Assembly: GCF_907164915.1 (NCBI RefSeq)
Contig: NC_061867.1
Span: 32,609,751-32,673,750, forward strand
Origin: Impatiens glandulifera
Lineage: Eukaryota; Streptophyta; Magnoliopsida; Ericales; Balsaminaceae
Length of the DNA stretch: 64,000 nucleotides
Direction of reading: 5' to 3'
Below the pieces are notes generated by a model. It worked only from the letters and a program-made list of their open reading frames with translations. It was not told the origin of the DNA and did no database searches. A program made the translations under genes and the position numbers. Shown one piece after another: positions 36,050-48,107 of the stretch (positions within the stretch are counted from its first letter, which is position 1; each line of letters begins with the position of its first letter).

Positions 36050-37493
36050 GTTTTAATTAATTTCACACGTTTTGACACGTTTAATATGTTTTAACACGTT
36101 TAGGCCCGTTTAACACGTTTTTGACATGTTTAGCACGTTTAACACATTTTTCACACGTTTAAACGTTTTTGGCACGTTTAACATGTTTTCACATTTAACA
36201 CGTTTTTCATACATTAAACATTTTTTTTCACATTTTTGGCACGTTGAACACGTTTTTAATACGTTTTGACACGTTTAACATAATTTTTATGTTTTTGACA
36301 CGTTTAACACGTTTTTCATGTTTTGGCACATAAAACACATTTTTGATACGTTTTTAACACGTTTAACATGTTTTTTACATTTTTAACACGTTTTCTGCAT
36401 GTTTAACACATTTTTGACACGTTTAACACATGTTTGACATGTTTAACACGTTTTCACACATTAAACATGTTTAACATATTTTTAACACATTTAACAATTT
36501 CTCACGTTTTTGGCACGTTTATCATGTTTTTCACGTTTTTGGCATGTTAAACATGTTTTTGATATGTTTTTTTAACACATTTAACATGTTTTTTATGCTT
36601 TTGATACATTTAACATGTTTTACATGTTTTTGACACATTGAACACGTTTTTTTATACATTTTTGACATGTTTAACATGGTTTCCACGTTTTAACACGGTT
36701 TTCATATTTTTGGCACAATTAATACATTTTCACGTTTTTGGCACGTTTAACATGTTTAACACATTTAACATGTTTTTTGCACGTTTAACACGTTTTTGAC
36801 ACATTTAACACGTTTTTGACACATTTATCACTGTTTTCATGTTTTTGATACGTTTAACACGTTTTTTCATGTTTTTGACACATTTAACACATTTTAGACA
36901 CGCTTAACACATTTTGGTACGTTTTAATGTTTTGGCACGTTTAACACGTGTTAAACATGTCATAAACGTGAAAAATGTATTAAATGTGCCAAAACGTGCT
37001 TAATATGCTCAAATATGTTAAACGTGCCAAAAAAGTGTTAAACGTATTAAAAACATGTTAAACGTGCCAAAAATGTGTTAAATGTGCTAAACATAGCAAA
37101 AACGTGTTAAACGTGCAAAAAACGTGAAAATGTGTTAAACGTGTAAAAAACCTATTAAACGTGTTAAAGTGTCAAAAACGTGTTAAACGTGCCAAAAACG
37201 TGAAAAATGTGTTAAACATGTCAAAAACGTGAAAAAATGTTTTAAATGTGTCAAAACGTGTTTAATGTACTAAAAATATGTTAAACATGGCAAAAATGTG
37301 TTAAACGTGTCAGATAAGTTAAAAACGTGTTAAACGTGCCAAAAATGTGTAAACATGTGAAAACTGTGTTAAACGTGCCAAAAAAGTGAAAAATGTGCCA
37401 AAACATGAAAAACATGTTAAACTTGTTAAAACTTTTGAAAAACATGTTAAACGTATTAAAAATGTCAAAAATATGCCAAAAACGTGAAAGCAT
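36050..37493. repeat. Large inverted array of short ACGT-containing repeats
   Basis: The left arm (36050-36947) is a degenerate tandem array of about 12-20-base units like TTTTGACACGTTTAACACG. The right arm (36948-37483) is made of the complement, like CGTGTTAAACGTGCCAAAAA. The symmetry centre is a perfect 18-base palindrome GTTTAACACGTGTTAAAC at 36939-36956. The right arm resumes after a LINE-like insertion, at 39197-39270. Reading frames here are repeat artefacts. Confidence 0.9.
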
Positions 37494-39196
37494 ATTTTTT
37501 TTTGGAAAAACGGTTTAACACCATTTCATTAAAAAGCCCAAAAGTGGGAGGGGTCATTAATCAAAACTAGACAAACCCTAGTTTTGATTGTAAGATGACA
37601 AACAAAAGACCCAAGAGTTTCTGAATAGTGGCAGTCAAATCACATTATAAAACACAGATTAAAATGAATAAAGACTAAAATCTAGCTATCCCAACCTATG
37701 TTGTCTCTATATGAACTCGTACTAACATAATAAAATGTATTCTTTTTTAGGATTTCAAGGTTTTTGTCACTACTTTTCTCTGCTTCAGTTTTCCGTATTT
37801 GAGGGTCATCAACCTTAGTTTCCTTTTCCTCTGTTTTATCTTTGCTTTCATCTTCTACATCTTCCTCTTCCTTGCATTTAGTTTATCTTCTTCAGAATCC
37901 CCTGTTTCATTAATTTCCATTCCTTTCCTATTGTCACGAAAGACATGATCGATATAGTCGCGGAATCCCCTATTTCGCAAGCGCTACTAGGGTTTCAATT
38001 GTACGGATCGTGCTTCATTGTATTCGCCGCGGCTCGAGCGACACAGTCAATACTGCACAATCGAAGTCAAGATCAGCACAAACGACACGAACGCCATGAA
38101 CGACACGATCAACAATGTCGCAGAAACCCCAGTTGGATCATTCACAATCTCCGCTAGGGTTTCAACTGTTCTAATCGCACATCGCGATAAACGCCGTTGT
38201 TTGAATCCGTCTGCTTTTGCCACTTTGAATCAGGAAACATGAAAGCTTCTGCAATAGGAAATATTTCTTCTTTGTCAACCTTTGGCTCAAGCCTGGCCAA
38301 TTCTCTTAAACAGGCATCTGAGGTATCAAATTCTTGCTCCACTCACCCAAAGAAAGTTCAGGATGCATATAACCAACAGGAAGGAAATAGGGGCACATAC
38401 TCCATAACGTCTCATAAAAACATAAAAACTCTGAATAAAGAAGGAAAAGATGGAATCACTGAATTCGTGAGCAAGAGCATAAATGTCAACTCTAGAAAAA
38501 GCTTTAGGTATGCCTTCTTTCACTATAGCCTTCGATAATTCTGTTAAGATGAATGTCAACGGAGATAAGAGAAAAATTAAATACATACTGATTGCCCAAA
38601 TAAACAAACTTTTTCAAATGAATTTGTTACTGATTCTTTTGGGAATCAGAATCAATCCAATAAAACTAGTAACTCACAGAGGAAAAAAGGAAAGAAAAAT
38701 AAAACAGATGTGACCAACAAGAAGAAGGAAAGTACAAGGGAACAAAAGAAAAATAGTGCTGGTCTAGAAGAAATCAGGGTTGGAAACAAATGTCAGAATA
38801 ATGCAGTAAACAAGAAAGCAAGGGAAATAGGGGAAACCGAAGTGAAGGCAAAAGACAAATGGAGGGTTGGTTTTAATGAGACTGAAAACCTCAAAGGGCT
38901 GAGAAACCAAATTTTAAGGATGTTGATGCAAACTAAGAATGGAGAAATGAATCTCAACAAAGAAATGACTCAGAAAATCACTATTCAGGTAAACCTGCAC
39001 TACCTCCAAGATTGGAACATTCTAAAAAAAGAGAAGTATGACATTATTATTAGCTGGTCCATCAACTCAATGAAAGAAGTGACAAAATGTACCAAAAAAA
39101 AGGTTTATACTCTGAAGAAGAACCCAAATTGTCAGGTTGATCAAGTCTGGAAGAAGAATCCAGACACAAAGCAGGGTCAAAACTTAGCAAAAGAAA
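37494..39196 (-). mobile_element. LINE-like insertion with target-site duplication, possibly internally inverted
   Basis: Flanked by GTGAAAGCAT (37484-37493) and GTGAAAACAT (39197-39206), a 10-base duplication with one mismatch in the host array. The left end is a poly(T) followed by GGAAAAACGGTTTAACACC, the complement of a typical plant LINE 3' tail, so the 3' end faces left. At 37930-37690 on - a Glu/Lys-rich coding tail ends in YRDNIGWDS and a stop. From about 38200 to 39190 the + strand instead looks coding, with Lys/Glu/Asn-rich peptides (VTNKKKESTREQKKNSAG). Opposite coding senses in one insertion fit twin-priming inversion. No RT motif was seen, so the LINE assignment rests on tail and TSD. 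Confidence 0.6.
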
Positions 39197-39544
39197 GTGA
39201 AAACATGTTAAACGTGTAAAATGTGTTTTAAGTGTGAAAACGTGTTAAACATGTCAAAAACGTGTTTAAATTATATATATATTCTCTCTAATCATAATAT
39301 ATATTTTTTATTAATAATTTGTATAATATATATATATATTAAATGTAGTTACCTTATATATTATATTATTTTTCATCATTAATTTTGTATAAGTACATTT
39401 TATCTTTTATTATATATATTTTTTTCATTATATATATATGTATTATTTTCTTTATTAGCATAAATAATTTTTTGTTTAATATAAAATTAACTAATTGCTT
39501 ATAAATATTAAATACAAAATATATATACATACATAAAATAATAA
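39197..39544. repeat. Resumed ACGT array end, then AT-rich DNA
   Basis: 39197-39270 continues AAACGTGTTAAACATG-type units. 39271-39540 is almost pure A/T with TATATATA runs and no genes. Confidence 0.7.
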
Positions 39545-40410
39545 GATGGAGGTCGGGTGGTGGTGGTTTGTCGAGTGTGAGGTCGGAATTATTAGTTAGT
39601 TTGGAGAGAATTTAAAAGTGTGAGGTCCCGAGATGGAGGTCGGGTGGTGGGTGGTTTGTCGAGTATGAGGTCAGAATTATTGTTGGTTTGTCGAGTGTGA
39701 AGTCAGAATTATTAGTTGGTTTGACGAGAATTTGAAAGTGTGAGGTCACGAGATGGAAGCCGTGTGGTGGGTGGTTTGTTGAGTGCGAGGTCACAATTAT
39801 TAGTTGGTTTAACGCATTTGAAAATATGAGGTTACGAGATGGAGGTCGGGTGGTGGGTGGTTTGTCGAGTGAGGTCGGAATTAGTTATTAGTTTAACGAG
39901 AGTATTTGAAAATATGAGATCATAGGATGAAGGTCGGGTAGTGGGTGGTTTGTCGAGTGTGAGGTCAGAATTAGTGGTTGATTTGACGAGTATTTAGAAG
40001 AGTGAGGTCACGAGATGGAGGTCAGATAGTAAGTTGTTTGTCGAGTGTGAGGTCACAAGATGTAGGTCGGGTGGTGTGTGGTTTGTTGAGTGTGAGGTCA
40101 GATTAGTGGTTGGTATGGAGAGCATTTGAATATGTGATGTCACGAAATGGAGGTTGGGTGGTGGGTGGTTTGTCGAGTGTGATATCGAAATTAGTTGTTG
40201 GTTTGACGAGCATTCGAAAGTGTGAGGCCGCGAGATGGAGGTCGGGTGATGGGTGATTTGTCGAGTGTGAGGTCGAAATTATTGGTTGGTTTGACGAGCA
40301 TTTGAAAGTGTGAGGTCACGAGATAAAGGTCAGGTGAGTGGTAGGTGGTTTGTCGAGTGTGAGGTCGGAATTAAAATTGGTGGTTAAGTTTGATGAGAGG
40401 TAAGAGATAT
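39545..40410. repeat. 87-88-base satellite-like tandem repeat, about ten copies
   Basis: Units start with GATGGAGGTCGGGTGGTGGG and include GGTTTGTCGAGTGTGAGGTC and GGTTTGACGAG. Starts at 39545, 39632, 39752, 39838, 39926, 40014, 40059, 40146, 40234 and 40322 give mainly 86-88-base spacing, with one unit longer and one about half length. GC-richer than the surroundings. No gene. Confidence 0.9.
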
Positions 40411-41160
40411 GTCATAAATTGAGGTCCACTATAATTGGTTGGTGGTTCCCCAAGGGGATAAAAAAGGCATATGAAAAAATGTGAGTCAAAAGATGGTGGT
40501 TAATTGAGGCGTTAAGTGGTGTGTTGAGGGGATAAAATATATGTTAACATTAAGTTAAGATTAAACTTAATTTTTCAAAACTAAAACCAATTTTAAATTA
40601 ATTAGATTTGAATAATATTAATTTTATCTAAATATTTATATATAAATAATATTTTGAATATATTTTTATCCTTGCAAATACACATGATTCATGATAGTTA
40701 ATAAAATGTTGTTAATTTATTTTGAAAAACGTTTGTTTACCTATTTGATTTGCTAAAAATTCATTAACCCACTTTCCTCTCGAAACTCGTAAATTGGGAG
40801 AGAAGAATAATCTTTCAAGAGTTGTCTCGCTCAAACGTGAGATGATGAACCAAAAATAAGATTTAGCAAAACGAACGTAGTAGGATAAAGAATTTGGCCT
40901 AGGGCCTTGAACGAACAATATATAAATGCTGGTACCTATTGTGGATGATAACTTAGGAGAAAATACCTGAAGAATATTAGTCATTTTTAAAGACATTACG
41001 GTTTATATGTAAACATTAAACAAGCCTTTGTCGGAATATTTTTGTGGAAATATCACAAAAATATTTTAAATGCTTTTTCTATTTTTTCAGGAGTTTTAGA
41101 AAATGATTTGGAGTCTAAAAATTATAAAAATAATTTTAGATTTTGAAAAGTGGAACCAAG
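40411..41160. other. Intergenic with inverted copy of the 31495-31690 LTR-like segment
   Basis: About 40735-40912 is the reverse complement of 31495-31690 (shared TTTGATTTGCTAAAAATT, CTCGAAACTCGTAAA and GGCCTAGGGCCTTG). This suggests part of a Gypsy LTR in + orientation. The rest is AT-rich. Confidence 0.5.
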
Positions 41161-42060
41161 CAGGTCTTATGACCAGAGTCCTAAGCCTATGGTTCAATTT
41201 TATCGATCGATGTCAACAGACCCTCTGTCCGGGTTGAGGATTCTCTTAATCGAGGTTCGAGATCTTCAGTATAAGTACTGAAGACCATCGATCAAGGTGC
41301 TAAGGAGTCTAGGTTTTATCCTTGGTAAATCCTACCAGTTTATGTGTATAAACCTATCGGTCCTAGGTTAACCGGATGCTAAATATCTCGGTCGATGTTT
41401 ATAAACCTCTCAAACCTAGGCTAGCTCTAGGCTAAGTCTTTCTGTCCTATGTGCGGGAGCTATTATTCCTAAGCTTGAGATTCTCGGTCCCAAGGTCAGA
41501 TTTCTCAGTCCTTAGGTTTAGGATTCTCGGTCACAATGTCGGACCTCTCGGTCCCAGGGTTTGTGATTCTCGGTCACAATGTCAAATATCTCGGTCTTAG
41601 GGTTTGGGATTATCGGTCCTAGGGTTTGAGATTCTCGGTCCCAAGGTTGGACCTCTCGGTCCTGGGGTTTAGGATTCTCGATCTATAAGTTGGACCTCTC
41701 GGTCCTAAATATTGGGATTCTTGGTCTTAAGGTCGGGCCTCTCCGTCTTAGTGTTTGGGATTCTTGGTCCCAAGGTCAGACTTCTCAGTCCTAGGGTTTA
41801 GGATTCTCTATCCCAAGGTCGGACCTCTCAGTTCTAGGGTTTAAGATTCTCGGTCCTAAGTCGGATCTCTCGGTTATAGGTGAAAATCCTCGGTCGGATT
41901 TCTCGGTCCTAGCTCAAGAACATTGGTCTTAGGTCTTAGTCATAGGTTCAAATTTATCGATCCTTGGTTTTGGTACGGGCCATGTATCCTCGGTCGGACC
42001 AATCGGTCCTAGGCTAACAATCCTCGGTCGGACCTCTCGATTCCCAAGAACACAAAAGTG
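41161..42060. repeat. CTCGGTC minisatellite
   Basis: Repeated units of roughly 41-43 bases alternate GGATTCTCGGTCCCAAGGTC and GGACCTCTCGGTCCTAGGG. The core CTCGGTC recurs about every 20 bases between 41440 and 41900, with looser copies on both sides. No reading frame persists. Confidence 0.85.
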
Positions 42061-43139
42061 TAGGTTTTTAAATTCATTTTTCTAGTTCTGATTCTTTGAT
42101 CTAAGAGCTTGGATAGCTTCACAAACCTTACAGGAACATGTTGATCATCATCTCAAGGTATCGATTGACCTGGATGATAATCAATTTGTTCAAAACCGTT
42201 TGTGATCAAAAATCGGGTTTTTGATTTTGAAGTTGTTTTGAAGTGTAAGGAGCTATCCAATAGCTTCCTTATACTACTATATATAATTTATTGGTAAAAA
42301 AATAAGAACATTGGCTGTTCGTTTTGACCAATTCAATAACTCAAAACTTTTAATCTAATTTGAAATTTTTTATTTTGATCAAACATGATCGGGATGGATC
42401 AAACATGATCCAAAAAGTTGCCCAACATCATTAAAATCATGTTGGGAAGTTTTTTGGGCTGTGATTCAACATAAATAACCCTAGAACAGCAAACCTGTTT
42501 TTTTAGTTTTTAAATTCAAATTTGGGTTTTTGTTATTTAGATCGATTGATCGTTCTATCCTATCCAGATAGTTTTTAAATGATCATAGGATCAGTTTCCA
42601 TCCATTAAATAAAAAGCATACAATCTTATGCAATTTGAAATATAAAAATTTCAAATTCAAACTATAAATATGAATTAGAGGATATTGGAACCTTACTAAG
42701 GATTGGAGAGAACTCCTTGATCCTTATGGAAACTTTTAAGATGCTCATATCCAAACTTTAAGGCTTTAAACAGATTTTCTAAAAATCCAGAAGCTTTGAG
42801 CTTTAATGGAGGATTTTCTGTAAATCGCGATTTGAGAGTGAAGATTAGATTCTCTCATTTGGGAACGACTAAGGGGATCTATTTATAGCTGCCCTGAGTT
42901 GGTGGAGGCTTCTAGTGGCTTGAATCGGTCAACTTGGCTTAAGTCGCCATAATAGGGATTAATCAACCCTTTTTTGATAAGGAGAAAGGATCAGTATCGT
43001 TAGGTGATCATTTTGGGCTTTAAATCAGCCGAATATGTTGACTATCGAAGGAGTTCAAAAAAGAGAAATCGAGATGATTTTGGAAAACGTTAATGGACAA
43101 TAATAAGTTGGCCTCGCCATCAAAAATTTCCAAACTTTG
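42061..43139 (-). other. Probable retroelement LTR/leader region with minus-strand TATA box
   Basis: No gene. On the - strand CTATAAATAGATCCCC (about 42878-42893) is a good TATA box, followed by a leader-like sequence. GATCAAACATGATC repeats occur at about 42380-42412. Element family not assigned. Confidence 0.35.
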
Positions 43140-44190
43140 AAGAAATTAATAAAATATTGGCATTAACCTCGACAACGCTATCGAGAAGGAAGGAAAAGAG
43201 GGAAAATCAAATAAAGCTACTCCACCTTCAAGTCATTTCCCGAGAAAGGAAAAGACACAAGTACACATCGACATACTAGTAGATCATGACGTCGGTCATG
43301 AATTGTTATCATTCATGGACGGACTTTCAGGATACAATCAAATCCAGATGGCCCCGTAAGACAAGGAAAAGACCACGTTTATAATAGAGGTTGGAACATT
43401 TTGTTATAGGGTCATGCATTTCGGTCTTAAGAACGCGGGAGCCACATATCGAAGGGTAGCTACCATGATCCTTCATGACATGATCCACAAGAAAGTGGAA
43501 ATATACTTCAACGACATGATTGTCAAATCAAAGGATCGAGAAGGACATGTCCTAAATCTTGAAAAATTCATGTAATGAATCAGGAAATATCAACTACAAT
43601 TCAACCCAAAGAAATGCACCTTCGGAGTCACAACTAGTAAAATGTTAGGCTTCTTATTCACAAAAAGGGGCATCGAAGCCAATCCCTCTAAGATTGAAGA
43701 AATCACGGCTATGTTGGTCCCTCAAAATGAAAGATAGGTCCAAGGATTTTTGGGTAAAATCCAATACATTCATCGATTCATTAGTAAGCTTACCATGACA
43801 TGCGATCCAATGGTTAAGCTACTGAAAACGACCATAAGTTTGTATGGGATGAAGACTGTCAATAAGCGTTTGACATAATCAAAGATTATTTAAAATCTTT
43901 TCCCATACGCATGCTGTCCAAAGCCGACATTCCTCTTATCATACTCCTAACTATAACAAACACAGCTATGGGAAGCCTGTTGCCTTAATAAAATGAGAAT
44001 AAACTCAAAACGATTGTGTACTACATTAGTAAAAAGATGATCGGGTGTGAACTTAATTCCACTCTATCTAATAAAATCATTTGGGTCTTAGCATGGGTAA
44101 CCAAAAGATTGAAACACTACGTGCAAGCCCACCCCATCAAGTATGTATAAAGACTAAACTCGATTCATTTCTTGTTCCAACAAACTTTTT
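43140..44190 (+). pseudogene. Ty3/Gypsy reverse transcriptase fragment, degenerate
   Basis: Recognisable RT sequence: DGLSGYNQIQMAP, then a stop, KEKTTFIIEVGTF, RVMHFGLKNAGATYRR, MIHKKVEIYFNDMIVKS, FNPKKCTFGVTTSKMLGF and KRGIEANPSKIEEI. The catalytic YVDD box reads YFND, and several in-frame stops occur. The family fits plant Gypsy. At 44150-44190 it overlaps, in inverted orientation, sequence at the right end of the 45137-47440 fragment. Confidence 0.85.
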
Positions 44191-44299
44191 TATCATCTCA
44201 TCAAGTATGATTTTCTGTTTGTTTATTCTTTTCCAATGATTTTTATTGATTGGATTATGCAATACATTTCTTCAACCTATTTTTTTATTAGCGTCAATG

Positions 44300-45136
44300 G
44301 AGTCCATAAAGGCAACTTCAAGGGTGAAAACAAGGTGAGGCAGGGGACCCCCTCTCTTATTACCTTTTTGTAGCTATCATTAAGATCTTTGAGAGCATCT
44401 TTGCGATGTTCCAAATGAGTCGTCCATACATCTTTCACCCTTTTTGTGAGGTAGAGGAGATAGCCTAGTTATGCTTTACTAATGATATGTTCATCTTAGC
44501 GCACATTGATGTTGATTCCATTAAAACTATTAGGGTTGCACTAACGTTTTTTTTTCCTGAGGTTACAACAGGTCTTACTATTAACGAAAGAAAAAGTGTG
44601 GCATTTTACGGAGGCATGAAAGACAAAACAATGTAGGACATCTTCAACATCATGGGCATAGCTGAAGGCAGTTTTCCCGTAAGGTATTTAGGGATTTCGT
44701 TAACCGCGAAACATATTGAGATATCACACTACAAGCCGCTGATTAAAAAGGTAAAAAACACGATATCTGGTTGGGTAGTGAAGAAACTTTCTTATGTATG
44801 GAGGATTGAGCTTATCAAGAGTATAGTCATGGGCATAGTTGGTTACTGGGCGCAGCAGGTGGTCATTCCAAAGAAAGTAATGAAGGAGCTTGATACGCTG
44901 ATGATGAACTTCATTTGGGATGTAGCGGAAGAGGAGGAAAGAAAGTCAAATGGACCTCTTTCTGTAAACAGAAGGAGGAGGGAAGCATCGGCCTTAAAAA
45001 ATGTGTCGAGTGGAACAAATATTTAACCTTCAAGTGTCTGTGGGCAGTGGAACGCAACTAGGAATCACTATGGATCAAATGAGTACACACGAGATTTATG
45101 AAACACGAAACCAATATCTAGACCTGCAGAATCAAA
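44300..45136 (+). pseudogene. LINE (non-LTR) reverse transcriptase fragment
   Basis: Traces of the RT palm (a QGTP motif near 44340, then FTNDM for FADD near 44480) lead to an open stretch at 44652-45026 with GSFPVRYLGISLTAKHI, ISGWVVKKLSYVWRIELIKS and LMMNFIWD. These are hallmark thumb motifs of plant L1-type LINE RT. Stops and frameshifts separate the pieces. The fragment is cut at 45136, where antisense Gypsy sequence begins. A LINE C-terminal zinc-finger fragment at 54602 may belong to the same or a related LINE. Confidence 0.85.
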
Positions 45137-47440
45137 GAGGGTTGTGAAATCATCGGTTTTGTTTCTAAGAATATCACTCTAAAGGAAGTGATACTTTTAG
45201 CTTTGCCCCTACTTGTTTCCAAAATCCGAAACATCGGCTCTAGGATGAGATCAATGTTTTCTTCCTTAATCAAAAGATTTTCTTTCTCTTGAGGAAGGGA
45301 CTAGGGGTTTTATTAATGTAAGTGAGACCAGGCCCGCAAATATGCACGTTTCCTACGTATTTTTTCTCCTTTATTTTTTTTATACTGAAAAGAATCAGGT
45401 CCTCGTAGTTCGGACATGAGTCTTTTTTCCATTTTGCAAGTTATACAAAACATGAGATTTGATTATGTTGAGATAAACTTGTTTCAATGTCGAACTTTAA
45501 ACCGTTCTGAGATACTTGATAATATACAAAATATATTTTAATCACATTGAGAATGATTGGATCAATGATTCTTTTCCTTCTACGTTATATAGGCGGACTT
45601 CTCCTCCAAAGAGGATTTTCTTAAGTAGGAAGGGTCCTTCCCATTGGGATCGAAACTTTCCCTTGTGGTCTAGGAGTTCCTAGATCCTTTTGAGGAGTAT
45701 ATCACCTTCTTTGAGGTTTTAGGTTTGACCTTCCTATTGAAAGTATCTGACATGCGTTTGTAGTAATAGGTTTGGTTTTATACAAAGCGTTTAACCTCTT
45801 ATCCTCCATTAACGTTAGTTAGTCATATCGAGATTTGAGCTAGTCTTCATCTATGACATGACTCTGTAAGAGTATTTTTAGAGTTTGAATCTCTATTTCG
45901 ATGAGTTGTACAACGTCCATGCCGTAAACCAAAGAGTAAGGAGTCTCATCCGCTAAAGTTTGAGCGGTGGTACGATATCCCATAAGGCATATGACAACTT
46001 CTCGTGTCAGTCCTTTTACGTACTAGTCATCTTTTTCATGATCCTAATCACATTTTTATTTGTCTCTTTCACCACACTATTTGTTTGGGGTTATTAAGAT
46101 GATGATTTGTGATACTCGATTTTGAACTCGTTAAGAAGTTGCAATACTTTCCCTTGGAAGTGTCGACATTTGTCTGAAATCAGGGCGTGAGGAACTTCAT
46201 ATCTAGTGATGATGCTAGTTTGGATGAACTTTTCCACTTGAGATGATTTCAAGACTTTTTAGGAGGCTATTTCAACCCATGGTGAAGTAGTTTATAGAGA
46301 TGAGTATAAACTCATGTCCATTTGACGCGTGGGGATATATTTTCCCGATTACGTCGATGCCCCATATAGAAAAGGGACATGTAGATGTCATGTTGTAGAG
46401 GAGCGAGACCGGTGTATGTTTCAGGTTAGCATATATTAGGCATTGATGTCAACTCTTTACATAACTCACACATTCTTTTTTGAGTTTTGCCAATAATATC
46501 CTAGATTGAGTATTTTCTTGGCAAAATCCATTTCATTCATGTGTGGGCCACATGTCCCTACATGCACTTCTTCCATGATTCTCTTAGATTCAGGATTATT
46601 TATGTAGAGCATGTTAGCCTATTGGCAATCCAAGCATAGTTGGTGAAATATTGGCACAACGCCCGTCGTTCCTTAACTCAGGAATGGGAAGGGTATTTTC
46701 CATACACAATGTACTTCTAGAGAGTATCGTACCAGGGTTTAGTAGCATTCTAAAAAGAAGTTGATGCTCTTGATTCAAAAGAAGGTCATTGCTTTTTTCG
46801 AATTTTTATAGGTTTGACTTTAATTTTGTTAGGAATTTGATTAATGGTTGCCAAAATATCCAGAGCATCCGCGAAGCGGTTTTGGCTTCTTGGAGCGTGA
46901 ATAAATGATTCTTGATCGAATTTATTCATGAGTTTGGTCAAGTGGGCGTGGTAGAGTTTCAAGTTTTTCCCTTTAACTTGCCACGTGACACTAGCTTAGC
47001 ATACGATAAAGTTAGAGTCACCAACGACTTCTAGCTTAGTTACCCCTATTTCATATGCCAATTTGAGACCTGAGAGGCATGCCTCGTATTTGGCCTTGTT
47101 ATTGATGACGGGATATTCGAGTTTTATGTATATTGGGTTGTACGTCCTTTAAGGTCAACTAACAAAATCTCAATTCTATAACTCTACTTTCCGGAATCTC
47201 CTTCAAATATTAATTTCCATGTGTCTAATCTTATACTCATAATTCCTTCATCGGGAAATTCAAGTTTGTCTTTTGAGTCAACAATGATGGGTTGGTAAGC
47301 AAGGAAGTCTACAAAAATGCTTCATTTGATGAATTTTTGTACCTGTAGACTATATCATATTCGGATAACATCATCATCCATTTGGCTAGCCTTGGTGATA
47401 AAAGAGTTTGTTGGAACAAGAAAATGATCAGGTTTAGTCT
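45137..47440 (-). pseudogene. Ty3/Gypsy RNase H-integrase region, degenerate
   Basis: Minus-strand sequence matches 22001-22743 and 28277-29870 and continues further to a coding-like RNase H start (LAKWMMMLSEYDIVY, about 47400-47340). The integrase motif at about 46060-46100 reads SVVKETNKN with the same Glu-to-Lys change as the 28.5-kb copy. Many stops. It shows the pre-deletion order of the fragments found split in copies A and B of the MYB duplication. Confidence 0.82.
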
Positions 47441-48107
47441 TTATAATTAAACTTCTATATTCTCATTCAACATAAAATCTAGAAATTGTTAGTTTAGTTT
47501 TTCATGATATTATGAATTTTCAAGATAAATTCAAAAACTTTTAATAGATCTTCTATCTTTATATAAAAGACCAATCTGAATCTGAATATGCTTCAAGATA
47601 TGTCTTGTTTTAATTGTCTTTTTTGAATATGATAAAAATAAATATTACCATTGAAACAATTTCGTTTAGATATTTTACCAAGTAAATAGCATAATTTCAA
47701 TGACAAGTGAGTGGTTCATGCATAAATTGAGAAAGTTGTTATACTACATCTGAAAGTTGTCTTTTTTGAATATGATAAAAATAAATATTACCATTTAATT
47801 GTCTTTTTTGAATATGATAAAAATAAATATTACCATTGAAATATTACCATTAAAAGTAAATAGCAGAATTTCAATGACAAGTGAGTGGTTCATTCATAAA
47901 TTGAGAAAGTTGTTATACTACATCTACATCTGAAATATCTTGGAGTTTTTAGTTTAAGTATAAAAGTTTACCAACAAGCCTTCGATATTAAATTGATCTT
48001 CAAAAGTAGTTTGAGATTCGTTCTCAAATTTTATACCATTTACCATTTACATTTTAGCATGTTTGCATCCCATCATTTATGTATCATGTATTAAATCGAG
48101 TATGTAT
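47441..48107. repeat. AT-rich DNA with a repeated 70-190-base block
   Basis: TTGTCTTTTTTGAATATGAT with following AAAATAAATATTACCA occurs at about 47619, 47757 and 47799. A segment with TTTCAATGACAAGTGAGTGG and GAGAAAGTTGTTATACTAC occurs at about 47694 and 47871. No gene. Confidence 0.65.

Noticed and set aside
37281..37493. Phe/Asn/Thr-rich repetitive minus-strand frame
   Set aside because: Direct translation of the ACGT short-repeat array.
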